Shown here one piece after another: positions 21,301 through 32,110 of a stretch of DNA of 64,000 nt. How positions within the stretch are numbered: the stretch's first letter is position 1; each line of letters begins with the position of its first letter. This DNA is from Phialophora verrucosa (taxonomy: Eukaryota > Ascomycota > Eurotiomycetes > Chaetothyriales > Herpotrichiellaceae), in assembly GCA_002099365.1 (NCBI GenBank), contig MSED01000004.1, positions 1,054,001 through 1,118,000 of the forward strand, read 5' to 3'. Both the position numbers and the translations under genes were made by a program. Under the pieces are notes generated by a model, which was not told the origin of the DNA, did not search any database, and saw only the letters and a list, made by a program, of their open reading frames with translations.

Positions 21301-22747
21301 CTACATGATGAGCCAGACACTCCCTCCAACAATGATGCCTGCGCACACAAGAGTCAAAATCGCAGCTCCCGCTTTATCCGCCGTCGTGATGGGTGAATGT
21401 TGAATATTGGGTGACGTATTAGCATCCGTGCCAGCGTCTGGATCACTCTCGGACGTGCCTCCAGTGTCGGCGGTCTTGGGTGCTATCTGCGGGTTCACTG
21501 TCGTCGCGCCAATGACGGCAAGGGCTTGCATCTGGGCACCAAGTCAGCAATATGTTCCCAGGAGAATCCGGCGAGAAGCCACATACCTGCTGTCCAACCC
21601 CCGAACTTCCATCAAATCCGGCATACCATTGCCGGCCGCACATCCTCCCGTTGTTTCCGCCCGTACACTGCTGCGCTGCTCCGACAGCACTATCTCTCAA
21701 CTTGGGCATGATCAAGTCGTAGGTACTCGGCACGATCATTGCCGTCACCGCCATCCACCTCGACAAGTACGCCTTGAAACTGCTCTGGTCGTTGTTGCAC
21801 ACCATCGTCGACTCGCATTGAAACTCGCTCATGATATTGCCCCCATATTCGGCGGGGAAGAATAATTTGAATGCCCCGTCGAGGATTTCATTCACACGCG
21901 TGCCCCAAGGTTCTGCCCCGCCTGTGAAGTTGTACATCGCCGCTGCGCCCATCAACATGGTGCCGTAGTTGTATGTCCAGGCGAAGTGTTGCACATCGGT
22001 ACAGTTGTTGTTTGCGTCGGTGTTGTCCCAGATGAACAGAACGCCGTCTTGAACTTGGAACAGCGGGCTGGCTTCCATCCAGTCCCACATCTTGATGGCC
22101 CAGTCTGCATACGTCTGGTTGCCCGTGTACTTTGCCAGTCGGGCTGCCAACTGAAAATAGCCACCGTTGGAAATAGTGTTCTTCAGGTTGTACCCTGCAT
22201 TGAAGGAGTAGACCTGCCATCTCATGCCTCCGTTACACGTCGCCGGATCCCAGAGTGTCGTCTGAAAGTTGAACACAGCTTGAGCGAGAGCCAGCCACGA
22301 TGGGGCATCGCCACCGACATCAGGTAAGTTCGCTTCGGCAGCATCCATCGCGGAGAACGCCCAGAAATCTTGGTCGTCGACACCCATGTTCTTGCTCTGA
22401 TTTGGAGGATTGAAGTTCTGATCGGGCCCGATCTGAAATTGCAGGGCCTCGGTGACGACGTGGTTGTAGCTTGTGTCGCCTGTATATTGCCAGTAGTGGA
22501 TAAGGGACCCGAACATGGCCCCAGCTTCCCACCAGTAATAACAGGCAACGTCGTCACAAGGTCCTGGGAGCAGGCCTGGAACTTGACCTGTTTGATTTCC
22601 AGAATAGTAGGTCATCATATCGTAGGCTAACGTCGAGGTGACAGATTTGACCGAGTCCATGCTGTTGAGGTCCAGTTCGAGACCATGTGCCACATGCACC
22701 AGGCCCACCAATGGGGCAAACGCCGAAAATATCCTTGATCTCATCAT
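21301..22747 (-). CDS. GH76 endo-1,6-alpha-mannosidase, Dfg5/Dcw1 type, GPI-anchored
   Basis: Cell-surface enzyme of the Dfg5/Dcw1 group, thought to transfer GPI-anchored mannoproteins from the membrane to cell-wall glucan. Two exons, 22747-21587 and 21531-21301, joined over a 55-nt intron 21532-21586; 463 residues. A signal peptide (about residues 1-22) precedes the (alpha/alpha)6 domain; the paired catalytic Asp are in MGVDDQDFWAF, and YYWWEAGAMFG, NGGYFQLAARLA and FAWTYNYGTMLMG are family marks. Several N-glycosylation sites are present. Exon 2 supplies a Ser/Thr/Asp spacer and a final hydrophobic stretch (AAILTLVCAGIIVGG) typical of a GPI signal. Confidence 0.93.
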
Positions 22748-23786
22748 GTACCTCTGTAATTATACATATAGATGCTGTGTCAATAATGGGCAATGCTGTA
22801 GCCTTTGAGCTGATGTTTAAAGCTGGGAAGGACAAGATCTTGATCTGGGTGGCGTTGAAGTCGAGGAGGCTAAAGATAGTCTGCAAACACGAACCAAGGG
22901 GGGACACCTCGCAGGCTGAGCGAACGACGAGCGCGGTCTTGTAGAGAGCGAAAAAGAAGGCGGCCACAGCAAGACTCAACCCAGCTCAGCGGGTTAATCG
23001 TATCTTGAACGAAAGGAAAGAGCAAAGAACGACGGTGGATGTTCTTGCACAGTTGAAAGGGATCGAGATAGGGAACGGGGCGAAGGCAAACCGGAGGAAC
23101 ACAAAACTCGAAACATGAAAAGCATAATACCAAGGAATCCAAGGCGTCAAGGAACAACGGGTGTCACAAGCTCATTTCACCGGAGGCCGGCCACCGCTCG
23201 AGGGCGAGAGCACAAGAAGCAGTGCCGCGTGTCTCGCTGCCATGGTGTCGTCGTCCAAGTGCCTAAGTTGTTGCCTATGAGACGTTGGCACCTTGGCGAG
23301 GCACCGAGAAGACCAACCGGAATTGCCTGCCAAAGCTCTTCCGCCCGGAAAACTGGAGACGATAGGCGGACAAGCCGTCTCGATTGCTTGGCGCTACTTG
23401 GCACGGCCCGCCGCACTTCTGGCCCAAGCTCCAGGGGCTGCTGCGCAAGGGAGCCTCCCATCGGCTCAGTGTCGGGCTGTGAAGGGGAACGAGTGAACAT
23501 TCCAAAATCTCTTCTCCAGACCCCGCTACTTAGAGCCCGAGCGCAGAAGATGAAGAAATCTAAAATAGCTTCGTTTTCATGTACAGCGTGCTTGGAAGCG
23601 CAGACCCCCTTATATACTCGTCTCCATAGGCAACCATCATACTCGGTATCCCAAGCAAGGTCGGACACGCCTATATAGCACTCCGTTACACCGTCGCTCA
23701 ATGCAGTGATGCTGTGAGAATCGCTCTGTGCGGAATACAGGTACATTTTCGCGTTCGCTCCGCCCCGGCGGACCTCTTCAGCATCT
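22748..23786. other. Intergenic: GH76 upstream region
   Basis: About 1.04 kb between two minus-strand genes. Overlapping open frames on both strands (up to 275 codons, one running into the potassium transporter gene in another frame) show no family likeness. No RNA gene seen. Confidence 0.45.
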
Positions 23787-26444
23787 TCACTCACGTGATC
23801 GTTCCTCTTTGATGGACTCCACCCCTTCGGCGAGTTTGAACATGCCGACACCCAGGCCACGCCTCGCACTATGAGGCTCAGTGTGTCGATTACTGTGTAA
23901 CTGGTGTGTTTCATTCGAACTCCCTGCCCGATGATGCGACTGAAACGATCTATTGGTGTTGGCTCGAGGCCGGAGGTGAGCGTCGGGATCGTCCTCCTTA
24001 TCACGCCAGCCTGAGGCCAGTCCGGTCTCAGGCCTGAATTGGCGGCCTTCCAGGACGCCGTCGACAGCAGACATCGTCGAGTGTGCTCCTATGGACGACC
24101 TGCGTCTTTGTACTCGGGACATGACCCTTTCTGCTTCTTTGGCTTCCTTCGCCTGCAGACTCTCCGACGGCAGCAAGATGGCTCTGTCAAGCTCATACGG
24201 AAGCCCACGATGTCTTCCACGGATTTGCATCGCAATGATAACCAATTTCGACAAGGTATGGAATTCGGCGGAGAAGGAGGCATTGATAGTCGGATAGCCC
24301 AGAGAAAGACCCACGGTACCGTAGGCTGACACGATCTCAAAGAGGACCGAGAAGAGGGTAAAGGCATACTGATTGGTATTCTGCAGCTTGCCGCCTTCGG
24401 CAATGGCAATGATGAACATACCCAGGAAGATGTACCACAGATCGAACGAGAGTTGTCTTCGCAGATGGGCACCAACGTAGCTGGGTTCGTTCTCGTCTTC
24501 GCTCTCCTCGGAAGGAGTCCCGTAGAGTCCCAGACTCTTCTCCTCGTAAACGTTTGTTCTTCGCATACTGATGGCGATCGGAAATACTGAAATATACATC
24601 ATGATGAGATAGCTGACTTGAATGGCGGGATGCAGGTCGGCAAGGTTAACAACTGCAAAACCTGCCGTTCGAGTCGCGGCCGCTTGAAAGAGGCCATCAA
24701 GGACTCTGATTCCTGCAGGTAAGGTAGTGACCGTAGGATCATTAAGGTCGAGAATGATGAAAAATATCAAGTCCAACCCATTGAGGATAACGAGGATGGC
24801 AAACAGCCACCATGTCGCATCTCCCGGAAACAGTAGGGTGAAACATCGACGAGGATGGTCCAGAAGAAATCGAAGTTCTTCCCACAGAGGGCTGCCTTCT
24901 GTGCAAAACTTGGATGTGGCCCAGATGGTGAGCCTGAGCATGCACGGGAATCCGGTATTCCCGATGACGATAAGAAAGGTCATGAGCAGCAGGGGAAAGA
25001 CGGCCCGCTGAAAGGAGAGCATCGAGTTGTTGGTGAGGGTGAAGCCGAGATCGTTGAATGCAGAAGCACTCGTGAAAATTCCCCACCAGACTCTTCCCTG
25101 TCCTTGCTCCGTCACGAACGGTCCGTAGGTGCCCGACCGCCAGATCCACGGAACCAGGCAGATAATCCCTAGGAGATGGAAGAGGAAGAAGTAGAGTACG
25201 AGGATCAAAGCCAAAGCTTTGAGTGCTCGGTACTCAATCCCACCCAGTTCCTCCCGTTGTTCCTCCGTGAGACCGACGAAGAATGAGTTTCTCGCTATGG
25301 TCGGCTGCCAACTCAAGTACGGTGCAGGTATGTCCTGTGTGCGTGCAGTGTTGGCACGACGAAGTGAGTTGAAGGTATTTGAACCCCTGCGGCGAAGCTG
25401 GCCAGGTTCAGGAATGTCATAGGTAGAGGCCGGCTGCGTCGATTGTCTCGTGTTGAGACGCGGAAATGTGGCTGTTCTGTCATGACGGTCTCTCAGAAAC
25501 TGGGGCTCATCGAAGGCGATGTGAGTGGGAGCAGCAGAGTCATCTGCGGCAGGCACTTCGCCGATGCGTCTCTGATTGGCGCTAGGCAAATCTGGCTCGC
25601 TGGTTATCGGGCGTAGGACTGTGTCATCAAGATCGTCAGCGATGTTCTGCGGCCGGCTCCCACTCTCGAATTCTCGAGGGCTCGGAATCCTCAAGGCGGT
25701 TGTGTCACTCGGATTTCGCTGGTTCTCGAGGAAGCGGATATGTTGCTCAGGACTCAACTGCGTCGGGATACGTACGTCGTCCGTCGACCGGGAGGTTTGA
25801 AGGGGCAAGCGGTCCGGGCGGAGAGAATTCTGCGGCTCTTCGACCTCAGGGCCGGACGTGTCAGACGAATCGACTGCCTTTCCATTCCCGTTCTCAAGCT
25901 TTTCTCCTCCATTTGGCGGACCCGTGCTTCTTCCAGTGTTCCGGAGGATGCGGATCGCTCTTCCCGCCACCCCCTGGAAGCCCTGTTCGGGATCGTCTTT
26001 CGTCATGGTGTTGGTGCGCTGTCTTGACTTGGTTCGACGCAAAGCAGTCGAATTCTTGACGACGTCTTCAAACCGCTTCTCAAACCAGTAAAGTCGGACG
26101 AAGACGACGACGGAGTGGACGACGATGGGGTTACAGAGCATGGCCAGAAGAAACAGCATGAATTGTTGGCCGAACTTGATGGTGTTGACGTCGATGGTAT
26201 TAAGGCCGCTCTGGGTGCAGGCACCCGACGCGAAGAACAGAGCGTCAATGTATGGCATGCCGCCAATGCCGTAGATGATGACCGATCCGAGCAGCGCCAT
26301 GCCCATCATGTACAGATAGTGTATCGTGATGAAGTTGAACCGTCTCTTGATGAAGACATCGGGTATGATATTCTTCTTGCTGAACTCCCAGAATTTGATC
26401 ATCCATTGCCCAAATATGCCCATCTTGTCTACCGTGTCTTCCAT
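23787..26444 (-). CDS. trk1: Trk-type potassium transporter (TrkH/Trk1 family)
   Basis: Plasma-membrane K+ uptake driven by membrane potential. 885 residues from the ATG at 26444; the GTG two codons earlier is a weaker choice. Four membrane-pore-membrane units are visible with the filter loops GACTQSGLNT, ASAFNDLGFTLTN, TRTAGFAVVN and SAYGTVGLSLG, each with the conserved Gly. Between units 1 and 2 is a long, polar cytosolic loop (about residues 130-390), as in other fungal Trk proteins. The motif IIAMQIRGRHRGLPYELDRA near the end is typical of the family. The C-terminal tail is basic and Ser-rich. No intron is needed to explain the protein; a short upstream coding exon cannot be excluded. Confidence 0.95.
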   Translation of the reverse strand: MEDTVDKMGIFGQWMIKFWEFSKKNIIPDVFIKRRFNFITIHYLYMMGMALLGSVIIYGIGGMPYIDALFFASGACTQSGLNTIDVNTIKFGQQFMLFLLAMLCNPIVVHSVVVFVRLYWFEKRFEDVVKNSTALRRTKSRQRTNTMTKDDPEQGFQGVAGRAIRILRNTGRSTGPPNGGEKLENGNGKAVDSSDTSGPEVEEPQNSLRPDRLPLQTSRSTDDVRIPTQLSPEQHIRFLENQRNPSDTTALRIPSPREFESGSRPQNIADDLDDTVLRPITSEPDLPSANQRRIGEVPAADDSAAPTHIAFDEPQFLRDRHDRTATFPRLNTRQSTQPASTYDIPEPGQLRRRGSNTFNSLRRANTARTQDIPAPYLSWQPTIARNSFFVGLTEEQREELGGIEYRALKALALILVLYFFLFHLLGIICLVPWIWRSGTYGPFVTEQGQGRVWWGIFTSASAFNDLGFTLTNNSMLSFQRAVFPLLLMTFLIVIGNTGFPCMLRLTIWATSKFCTEGSPLWEELRFLLDHPRRCFTLLFPGDATWWLFAILVILNGLDLIFFIILDLNDPTVTTLPAGIRVLDGLFQAAATRTAGFAVVNLADLHPAIQVSYLIMMYISVFPIAISMRRTNVYEEKSLGLYGTPSEESEDENEPSYVGAHLRRQLSFDLWYIFLGMFIIAIAEGGKLQNTNQYAFTLFSVLFEIVSAYGTVGLSLGYPTINASFSAEFHTLSKLVIIAMQIRGRHRGLPYELDRAILLPSESLQAKEAKEAERVMSRVQRRRSSIGAHSTMSAVDGVLEGRQFRPETGLASGWRDKEDDPDAHLRPRANTNRSFQSHHRAGSSNETHQLHSNRHTEPHSARRGLGVGMFKLAEGVESIKEERSRE

Positions 26445-27429
26445 GATCACAGGTAGTTTATGGAGGTATTCCGACAGTGCTGGTCGTCCTTACGCTGCGG
26501 TCTCGGCAGAGAGGTGGAGGAATCAAGCCATGGTCAGGGTATTGTCCGGGGTGCACAATGAAGGACCTGCGTAGGAGAAAGACCGTAGGAGGGCGCCGTC
26601 ATCGTTTGACAACTGCTAGCATTCGCAGTTTCGGTGTAGAAATGCAGCTCGAATCCGGACCTGGATGCAAATGGAATGGGAATGGAAGGAGAGGCATGCT
26701 TCGAGACCATGACGCCAAGTTTTTCCAACAGCGCAGGGAGCCACTGGGGAGCCCCACTACAACACTTTAGGCGCTTTCGGGGCATCAGCAAATCCAACAG
26801 CCGGGGGCCCCGACGCTCAGGTTTGGTGCCTAACGGCTGGCTAGCGCACCGCTACCAATGCTTGTTCTTGTGGCTGCTTCTAAAAGTCCCCGATGTGCAA
26901 CTGATTCCAACACTGGATGTCCAGTCTCTTTCATGGCACTTTCATGGCACTTTCATGGCAGCTGTCCCGTCTATCCGCCAGATCTGTACCACCTCATAAT
27001 CACGATCTACTGGATACGACCAGCTATTCTGAGGGCCAAGAACTTTGACATGCTCACAGAGACGCAAGCATCGCTCAATATTTCTATTCCTGTTGGCGTC
27101 CTAGATTGGCGGCGTGCTTCCGAACATCTTCACCTCACGTCTCACTCAGCCCTTTGCATATGTATGAACGAGGTGCCTGCTTTAGTCTCCATGCCCCCAG
27201 GGTTAAAATCATTTGACCGAACCGACATCCGCCAGCAGGGCAACTGAAGAGTGGTTCCCACGATCCTGTAACTGCGCACGCTCAGCAGCGACTACACAAC
27301 AACTTCGGCATCGGTGAAGCCTGCTCTTCACATTCCTCCGCTTTCGGAAAGCTCGAATTGTCCGGCAGGGATCATAGTGCAGCGTGTTCTGGATGTCGGA
27401 CGCAGCTCATCGAGAACGGCTCCGCAAAC
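26445..27429. other. Intergenic: trk1 upstream region
   Basis: About 0.98 kb. Contains a perfect three-copy 11-bp tandem repeat (26929-26960). No gene or RNA supported. Confidence 0.45.
26929..26960. repeat. Three tandem copies of an 11-bp unit
   Basis: TTTCATGGCAC repeated back to back at 26929, 26940 and 26951 (the last copy lacks its final base). It lies about 480 bp upstream of the trk1 ATG. Confidence 0.85.
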
Positions 27430-28008
27430 TCATAACGAGTCTGGTGGTTGCACAATCTTGGGGGTATGGTCGCCATTGAGATTCTTGATCAGCTTGCCAA
27501 TGCCAGAGTGGCTGTAGTCTTGATCATTCCACATGTCCTTGTGGTACCGCACCTTACCCTCGTCATCCAATGATAGCGACACCAAAGAATCAACTTCCTT
27601 GGTCGCGTGGAACATCTTGGGGGTGTATGCCTGCCTTTGCTTGAAGATGATCTCGCTTTCTGTGTCTTTGACCACCTCAATCTTCATGGTCTCCAGCTTC
27701 GCGAAAACCTTGGGCAATCCGTACCACTGCCCAGCAATCTTATATCGTGTGTCGCAGTACGACAGTGGATCGTCGTAGATGGCTTTTTCGGCGTACACCG
27801 ACATATCGGTTTCGCTAGCGCTGCCGGAGTACAGGTTTGAGATTGACTTAACGATGGCCTCATGCTCGGGTGATATCTTCAAGGATTTCTCTGGATGAGG
27901 TTCGTAATCGGCGGCTTTCCCTTCATGGCCTGTCAAGTGCCGGGGGTCGGGATGTGGCTCGTACTTTTGATGGAGGCCGTCCGTACCAGAGCCGGGAGCT
28001 TCTGGCAT
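27430..28008 (-). CDS. NTF2-like fold protein, conserved in fungi, function unknown
   Basis: Single-exon frame of 192 residues from an ATG at 28008. The first 45 residues are polar and rich in His/Pro/Glu. The remaining part has the helix-helix-sheet order of an NTF2/SnoaL-like domain: a helical EHEAIVKSISNLYSGSA, then IYDDPLSYC, WYGLPKVFAKLETM, and strands EIIFKQRQAYTP and KVRYHKDMWND. Similar short proteins are widespread in ascomycetes without an assigned role. No signal peptide or membrane segment, so probably cytosolic. It is divergent from the MFS transporter, sharing a 1.3-kb upstream region. Confidence 0.75.
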   Translation of the reverse strand: MPEAPGSGTDGLHQKYEPHPDPRHLTGHEGKAADYEPHPEKSLKISPEHEAIVKSISNLYSGSASETDMSVYAEKAIYDDPLSYCDTRYKIAGQWYGLPKVFAKLETMKIEVVKDTESEIIFKQRQAYTPKMFHATKEVDSLVSLSLDDEGKVRYHKDMWNDQDYSHSGIGKLIKNLNGDHTPKIVQPPDSL

Positions 28009-29310
28009 TGTGAATGGGTGTGGTGGTACAGCCTATCGATATGTCTTCGGTTTCCCTCCTCAGGTACAATAGTTGCGCGAAGAAGTTGCAGCTGCATACT
28101 GATAAGTAGACAAACACCCAGTCATGACGACATGAACCCTAATAAGAACCTAATTAATTATTGCATGAGCAGCGGTATTCCCATGCGTCGCGAATTGGGC
28201 TCCGACGGGCATTCCATGGTCCTTTGCAGGCGCATCTGAGTTTCAGCTGAATGTCTTTGCAGGTCTGCCACCCAAGGATAGGGTACTCGTACAAATTAGA
28301 CACAGTCCGATATGCTCGACAGCCTTGTTGAGCGGAGTCTCGACTGGGACCGGCGATGACGTAGCTCTGCTGCGGTGTTGGTGGTGGCAATCTGCAAGAA
28401 TGTCACCGCAGAAACCGGACACCATGTACTGATAGTACTGTACGAGTACCTCCCCACGCTCCCTTACTCATCGACCTGCGAGTACGCCTCTGCTCGGAGT
28501 GCTCGTGCATATAACACATTTTGCCTCAGCACGTGGGCCTGGAGCATCCGCGGATCAGGGAGCCTCGTGTTTGAGAATAGCAAGGGTAAACACCGAATTT
28601 CTTTTCTGGGACGGCGAATCTGGCATTGCACCTCTAAGTACTCGTAAGGAGCATCTCAAACTCGACTCCACGTGTTGATTTCCGAACCCGTCCGGGCTGT
28701 GGCGAACGCGACTACGAGGACGCCCAGAGAGCTAAATGTACATGGTATATCTCGTTATGCCAGAGTTATGACGCAGGATTTGAAGCGGAGTTTATTGTCC
28801 TGACCAGTACGAAGAGCCGAGCGAGCGCTAAGGCACCGTGCCGCCCACAGCTTTGTCCGTGTGCGGATATGACGGCAACCTCTGGCGAGGAATGTCTTCG
28901 ATGACCTGGACATTTTGCTTTGTTCACGCAAAAGACTGCTGTCTCTCGACATGTCTGACTGCACCTCTCAGCCCCAACGAAAGCTGCCCGTTTCGTCATC
29001 GGGCCAGCGGACGAGCGAAGCGCCCATGGCACTCAGCTCGATGAATACCTTACCATCCACCCATCATGGCCAGTTGCCACGGACCAGGGCTGGGGAGATC
29101 TCCCAATCTGCAGTATGGTCGGAGATATGAGATATGGTGTATGGCCAGCTCGGCATATCGTTATGCAGCTGTTGATGCAAATCTGCATGAATCAATGATT
29201 AGAAAGTTACTATACCATAACGCTCTTTATTAACGACAGCACTTCCCTTTTCTTCCGCCCCTGCCCGACCAAACACTTCCTTGTCCACGGCAGGTCCAGC
29301 AACTGGCAGA
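28009..29310. other. Intergenic: divergent upstream region of the NTF2-like gene and the MFS gene
   Basis: About 1.3 kb. Two CACGTG words occur at 28530-28535 and 28669-28674. Short open frames on both strands are unsupported. A hydrophobic or structured RNA gene was not seen. Confidence 0.45.
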
Positions 29311-31092
29311 ATGTCCAACTCACCTGCAAACTCATCGGCTTCCACCCTGACCGACGCCCACCCTTCTGACGTCGAAAGCCAAAAACATGCCTCCTCACTC
29401 CGAAAAGTACCGCACTGGCGGCTTGTAGTGAGCCAAACCCTCATCACGGATGAGGTCTTAAACCACCCCTACAAAGGCTCCGGCACAGACGATGATCCGT
29501 TCGTGATCGAATTCATCCCCGGCGACCCTCGAAATCCCATGAATTTTCCCGACTGGAAGAAATGGTGTCTCACCCTGACGGTTGCTTTTGCGACCTTGGC
29601 CGTCGCCTTCGTGAGCACGGCATACACGGCCAGCACGAAACAACTCATCGAGGCATTTGGATGCAGTCAAGAGGTCGCAACGCTCGGTGTATCTCTTTTC
29701 GTGCTCGGGTTCGCCATCGGGCCCCTCCTCTGGGCACCACTCTCCGAGCTCTATGGTCGTCAAATTCTCTTCTTTGCCACATACGCTGTCCTGACCGCAT
29801 TCAACGCCGGCGCGGCGGGTGCACATTCGATCGCGTCTCTTATCGTTATGCGCTTCCTGGCCGGCACCTTTGGCGCCTCTCCACTGACCAACGCCGGTGG
29901 TGTGATTGCTGATATGTTCCCCGCAAACCAGCGCGGGCTGGGCATGTCGATTTTCGCCGCGGCGCCGTTCTTGGGCCCTTGTGTCGGCCCTGTCGTCGGC
30001 GGGTTCATATCCGAAACCATTGGCTGGCGATGGGTCGAAGGCGTCATGGCCATCTTCACCGGCTGCCTCTGGATCTTCGGCACCCTCGTGATCCCCGAAA
30101 CATATGCGCCCGTCATCCTCTCCCGGCGCGCAAAGGCCCTGACCGTCCGAACCGGCAAACTGCACGTCTCGGCCATCGAAAAGCGACAAGGCAAAGTCAC
30201 CCCGCAGGCGGCGTTCGAGAAAGCCCTCTCCCGGCCCTGGGCGTTGCTGTTCTTGGAGCCCATCGTCCTGCTCATCTCGATATACATGGCCATACTGTAC
30301 GGGACGTTGTACATGCTGTTCGGCGCCTTCCCGATCGTCTTCGAAATCAAACGCGGCTGGTCGCAGGGGATCGGCGGGCTGGCCTTCTCGGGTGTCGCGG
30401 TCGGTATGGTCCTGGGCGTCACCTATTCCATCTTCGACAACAAGCGGTACTCGAACGTCGAGGAGCGCCACAACGGCGAAGCGCCGCCCGAGGCACGCCT
30501 CCCCCCAGCCGCGGTCGGCGCCATCGCCATCCCGATCGGCATGTTCTGGTTCGCGTGGACGAACTACCCGTCCATCCACTGGATCGTGTGCATCATCGCA
30601 TCCGCGCCGTTCGGGTTCGGCGTCGTGCTCGTGTTCCTCGCGTGCATGAACTACCTGATCGACGCGTACACCATCTACGCGGCCAGCGTGCTCGCCGCGA
30701 ACAGCGTGCTGCGCTCGCTCTTCGGCGCCGTCTTCCCGCTCTTCACCGTCCAGATGTACAACAACCTGGGCATCCACTGGGCGAGCACCCTCCCCGCCTT
30801 CCTCGCATTGGCGTGCGCGCCCTTCCCCTTCGTCTTCTACAAGTACGGCGAGGGCATCCGCATGAAGTGCAAATACGCCGCTCAGGCGCACGAGGTCATG
30901 CTGCAGATGAGGCAGAGCAGGAGGGAGGAGGAAGAGGAGGAGGCAGAGGGTCAAACAGGAGACGAGGCACAGAGTGAGAAATTGCAGATTCGGGATGAGG
31001 ATGTCGGTCGGGATGAGCAAGTCGGGATCAAAGGACCCAGCCAGGACGACGAAATTACGGCCGAGAGGAACAAGACCGACACTCGGCCTTGA
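29311..31092 (+). CDS. MFS transporter, DHA1 drug:H+ antiporter (Flr1/Tpo-like)
   Basis: Exporter of the 12-helix drug:proton antiporter group, plasma membrane. The frame is open from a TTG at 29281; the first ATG at 29311 gives 593 residues. A polar N-terminus ends in the typical DPRNPMNFPDWKKW, followed by helix 1. Motif A is GPLLWAPLSELYGRQ; motif C-like Gly/Pro spacing (AAPFLGPCVGPVVGG) in helix 5 marks the antiporter class; PETYAPVILSRRAK precedes the central loop. The C-terminal tail is Glu-rich. Third codon positions from about 29800 to 30900 are almost all G or C by eye, unlike neighbours, which also creates long open frames on other strands. Substrate unknown. Confidence 0.92.
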   Translation: MSNSPANSSASTLTDAHPSDVESQKHASSLRKVPHWRLVVSQTLITDEVLNHPYKGSGTDDDPFVIEFIPGDPRNPMNFPDWKKWCLTLTVAFATLAVAFVSTAYTASTKQLIEAFGCSQEVATLGVSLFVLGFAIGPLLWAPLSELYGRQILFFATYAVLTAFNAGAAGAHSIASLIVMRFLAGTFGASPLTNAGGVIADMFPANQRGLGMSIFAAAPFLGPCVGPVVGGFISETIGWRWVEGVMAIFTGCLWIFGTLVIPETYAPVILSRRAKALTVRTGKLHVSAIEKRQGKVTPQAAFEKALSRPWALLFLEPIVLLISIYMAILYGTLYMLFGAFPIVFEIKRGWSQGIGGLAFSGVAVGMVLGVTYSIFDNKRYSNVEERHNGEAPPEARLPPAAVGAIAIPIGMFWFAWTNYPSIHWIVCIIASAPFGFGVVLVFLACMNYLIDAYTIYAASVLAANSVLRSLFGAVFPLFTVQMYNNLGIHWASTLPAFLALACAPFPFVFYKYGEGIRMKCKYAAQAHEVMLQMRQSRREEEEEEAEGQTGDEAQSEKLQIRDEDVGRDEQVGIKGPSQDDEITAERNKTDTRP

Positions 31093-32110
31093 TGGCACCC
31101 GGCCTTCGACTTCATTCAGCGATGATGACGATGACTTCATTTCAGCCCACCCCGTCGGTTACAACGAATACTCTGACTTCCAGCGGCGGCGTTGGCGGTA
31201 CACACTCGGCGTTCTAAATGCACATACAAATACAGACACAGACACATATTACATAGATGTCGACAAGGAAAAGGTACGACTTAGATCTGTAGATGCAAAA
31301 CAAAAGGAATTATGGACCATATGTCTGTCTTTACACGTCTTAAGCATACCAATGGACCTTTGTAACACGGCACGGCGGCCATCGTTTGCAACTGCCAGTA
31401 CACCTCCTGGAACGGGGCCCGAGTGTTTCGCAGCTCAACGACACGATGTCGTTCAGCAACGGATGGTCATCAACCCGGAATTAGCCAGCCTCACTCCTCT
31501 CCGTCTCGTAAGTGGGAAGCCCACTATATGCAGTACTGGAATGCAATCGGTGCGCACTGCACGTTTGCGTCCATCCTGGATTGGATATTCATGGTGCGGA
31601 AAGTTCCGAGTCTGCGGGAGGTGGACATGATCCAGCCGGTAGAGAGCATTCCGGAGCATACACCATTCACGACCATTTTATGTAGCTGTGGTGGTCGGGA
31701 AGACAGCGCCCGACCTTCATCGCATCCATCAACGGCCGCCAGAATCGGGAAAGAAATATATAGCACCCCGTACAATAGGGGCCTGCATTAGACCTTCTGA
31801 AGGGGGTTGTGCAGCGCCAGCGTGCTATAATTGACTGAGACCTATGCAAATTGCAAGTCAGACATTTATTCCCCTGCCCAATGGTCCAGCCTCTTGAACG
31901 CCCCGAATTGTCTCTTCCAAGTTCTACCACTCTGTTTCTCCAGTCCTTGAATACAACATGAATAATCCCTGACAGCGCCACGCTCAATTCCAATCCTTCC
32001 ACGTGGGTATCATCAGCCCCTTTGCGGGATACTACTACATTCACAAACGGGTATCAATAATCTATTCTCGTTCCTTGGTGTCATGTCAAGTTGTCCTCCC
32101 GCCCGCCGGT
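31093..32110. other. Intergenic between convergent genes
   Basis: About 1.0 kb of 3' flank for the MFS gene and the H+-ATPase gene. Only short unsupported frames and a small ACAGAC-type run near 31226-31250. Confidence 0.45.

Noticed and set aside
23177..24004. 275-codon frame overlapping the end of the potassium transporter gene
   Set aside because: Same strand but different frame from a well-supported gene, and no domain.
29458..31140. 560-codon minus-strand open frame and a 332-codon plus-strand frame over the MFS gene
   Set aside because: Both are created by the strong G/C third-position bias of the MFS gene; their products are Arg/Glu/Asp-rich and have no domain.
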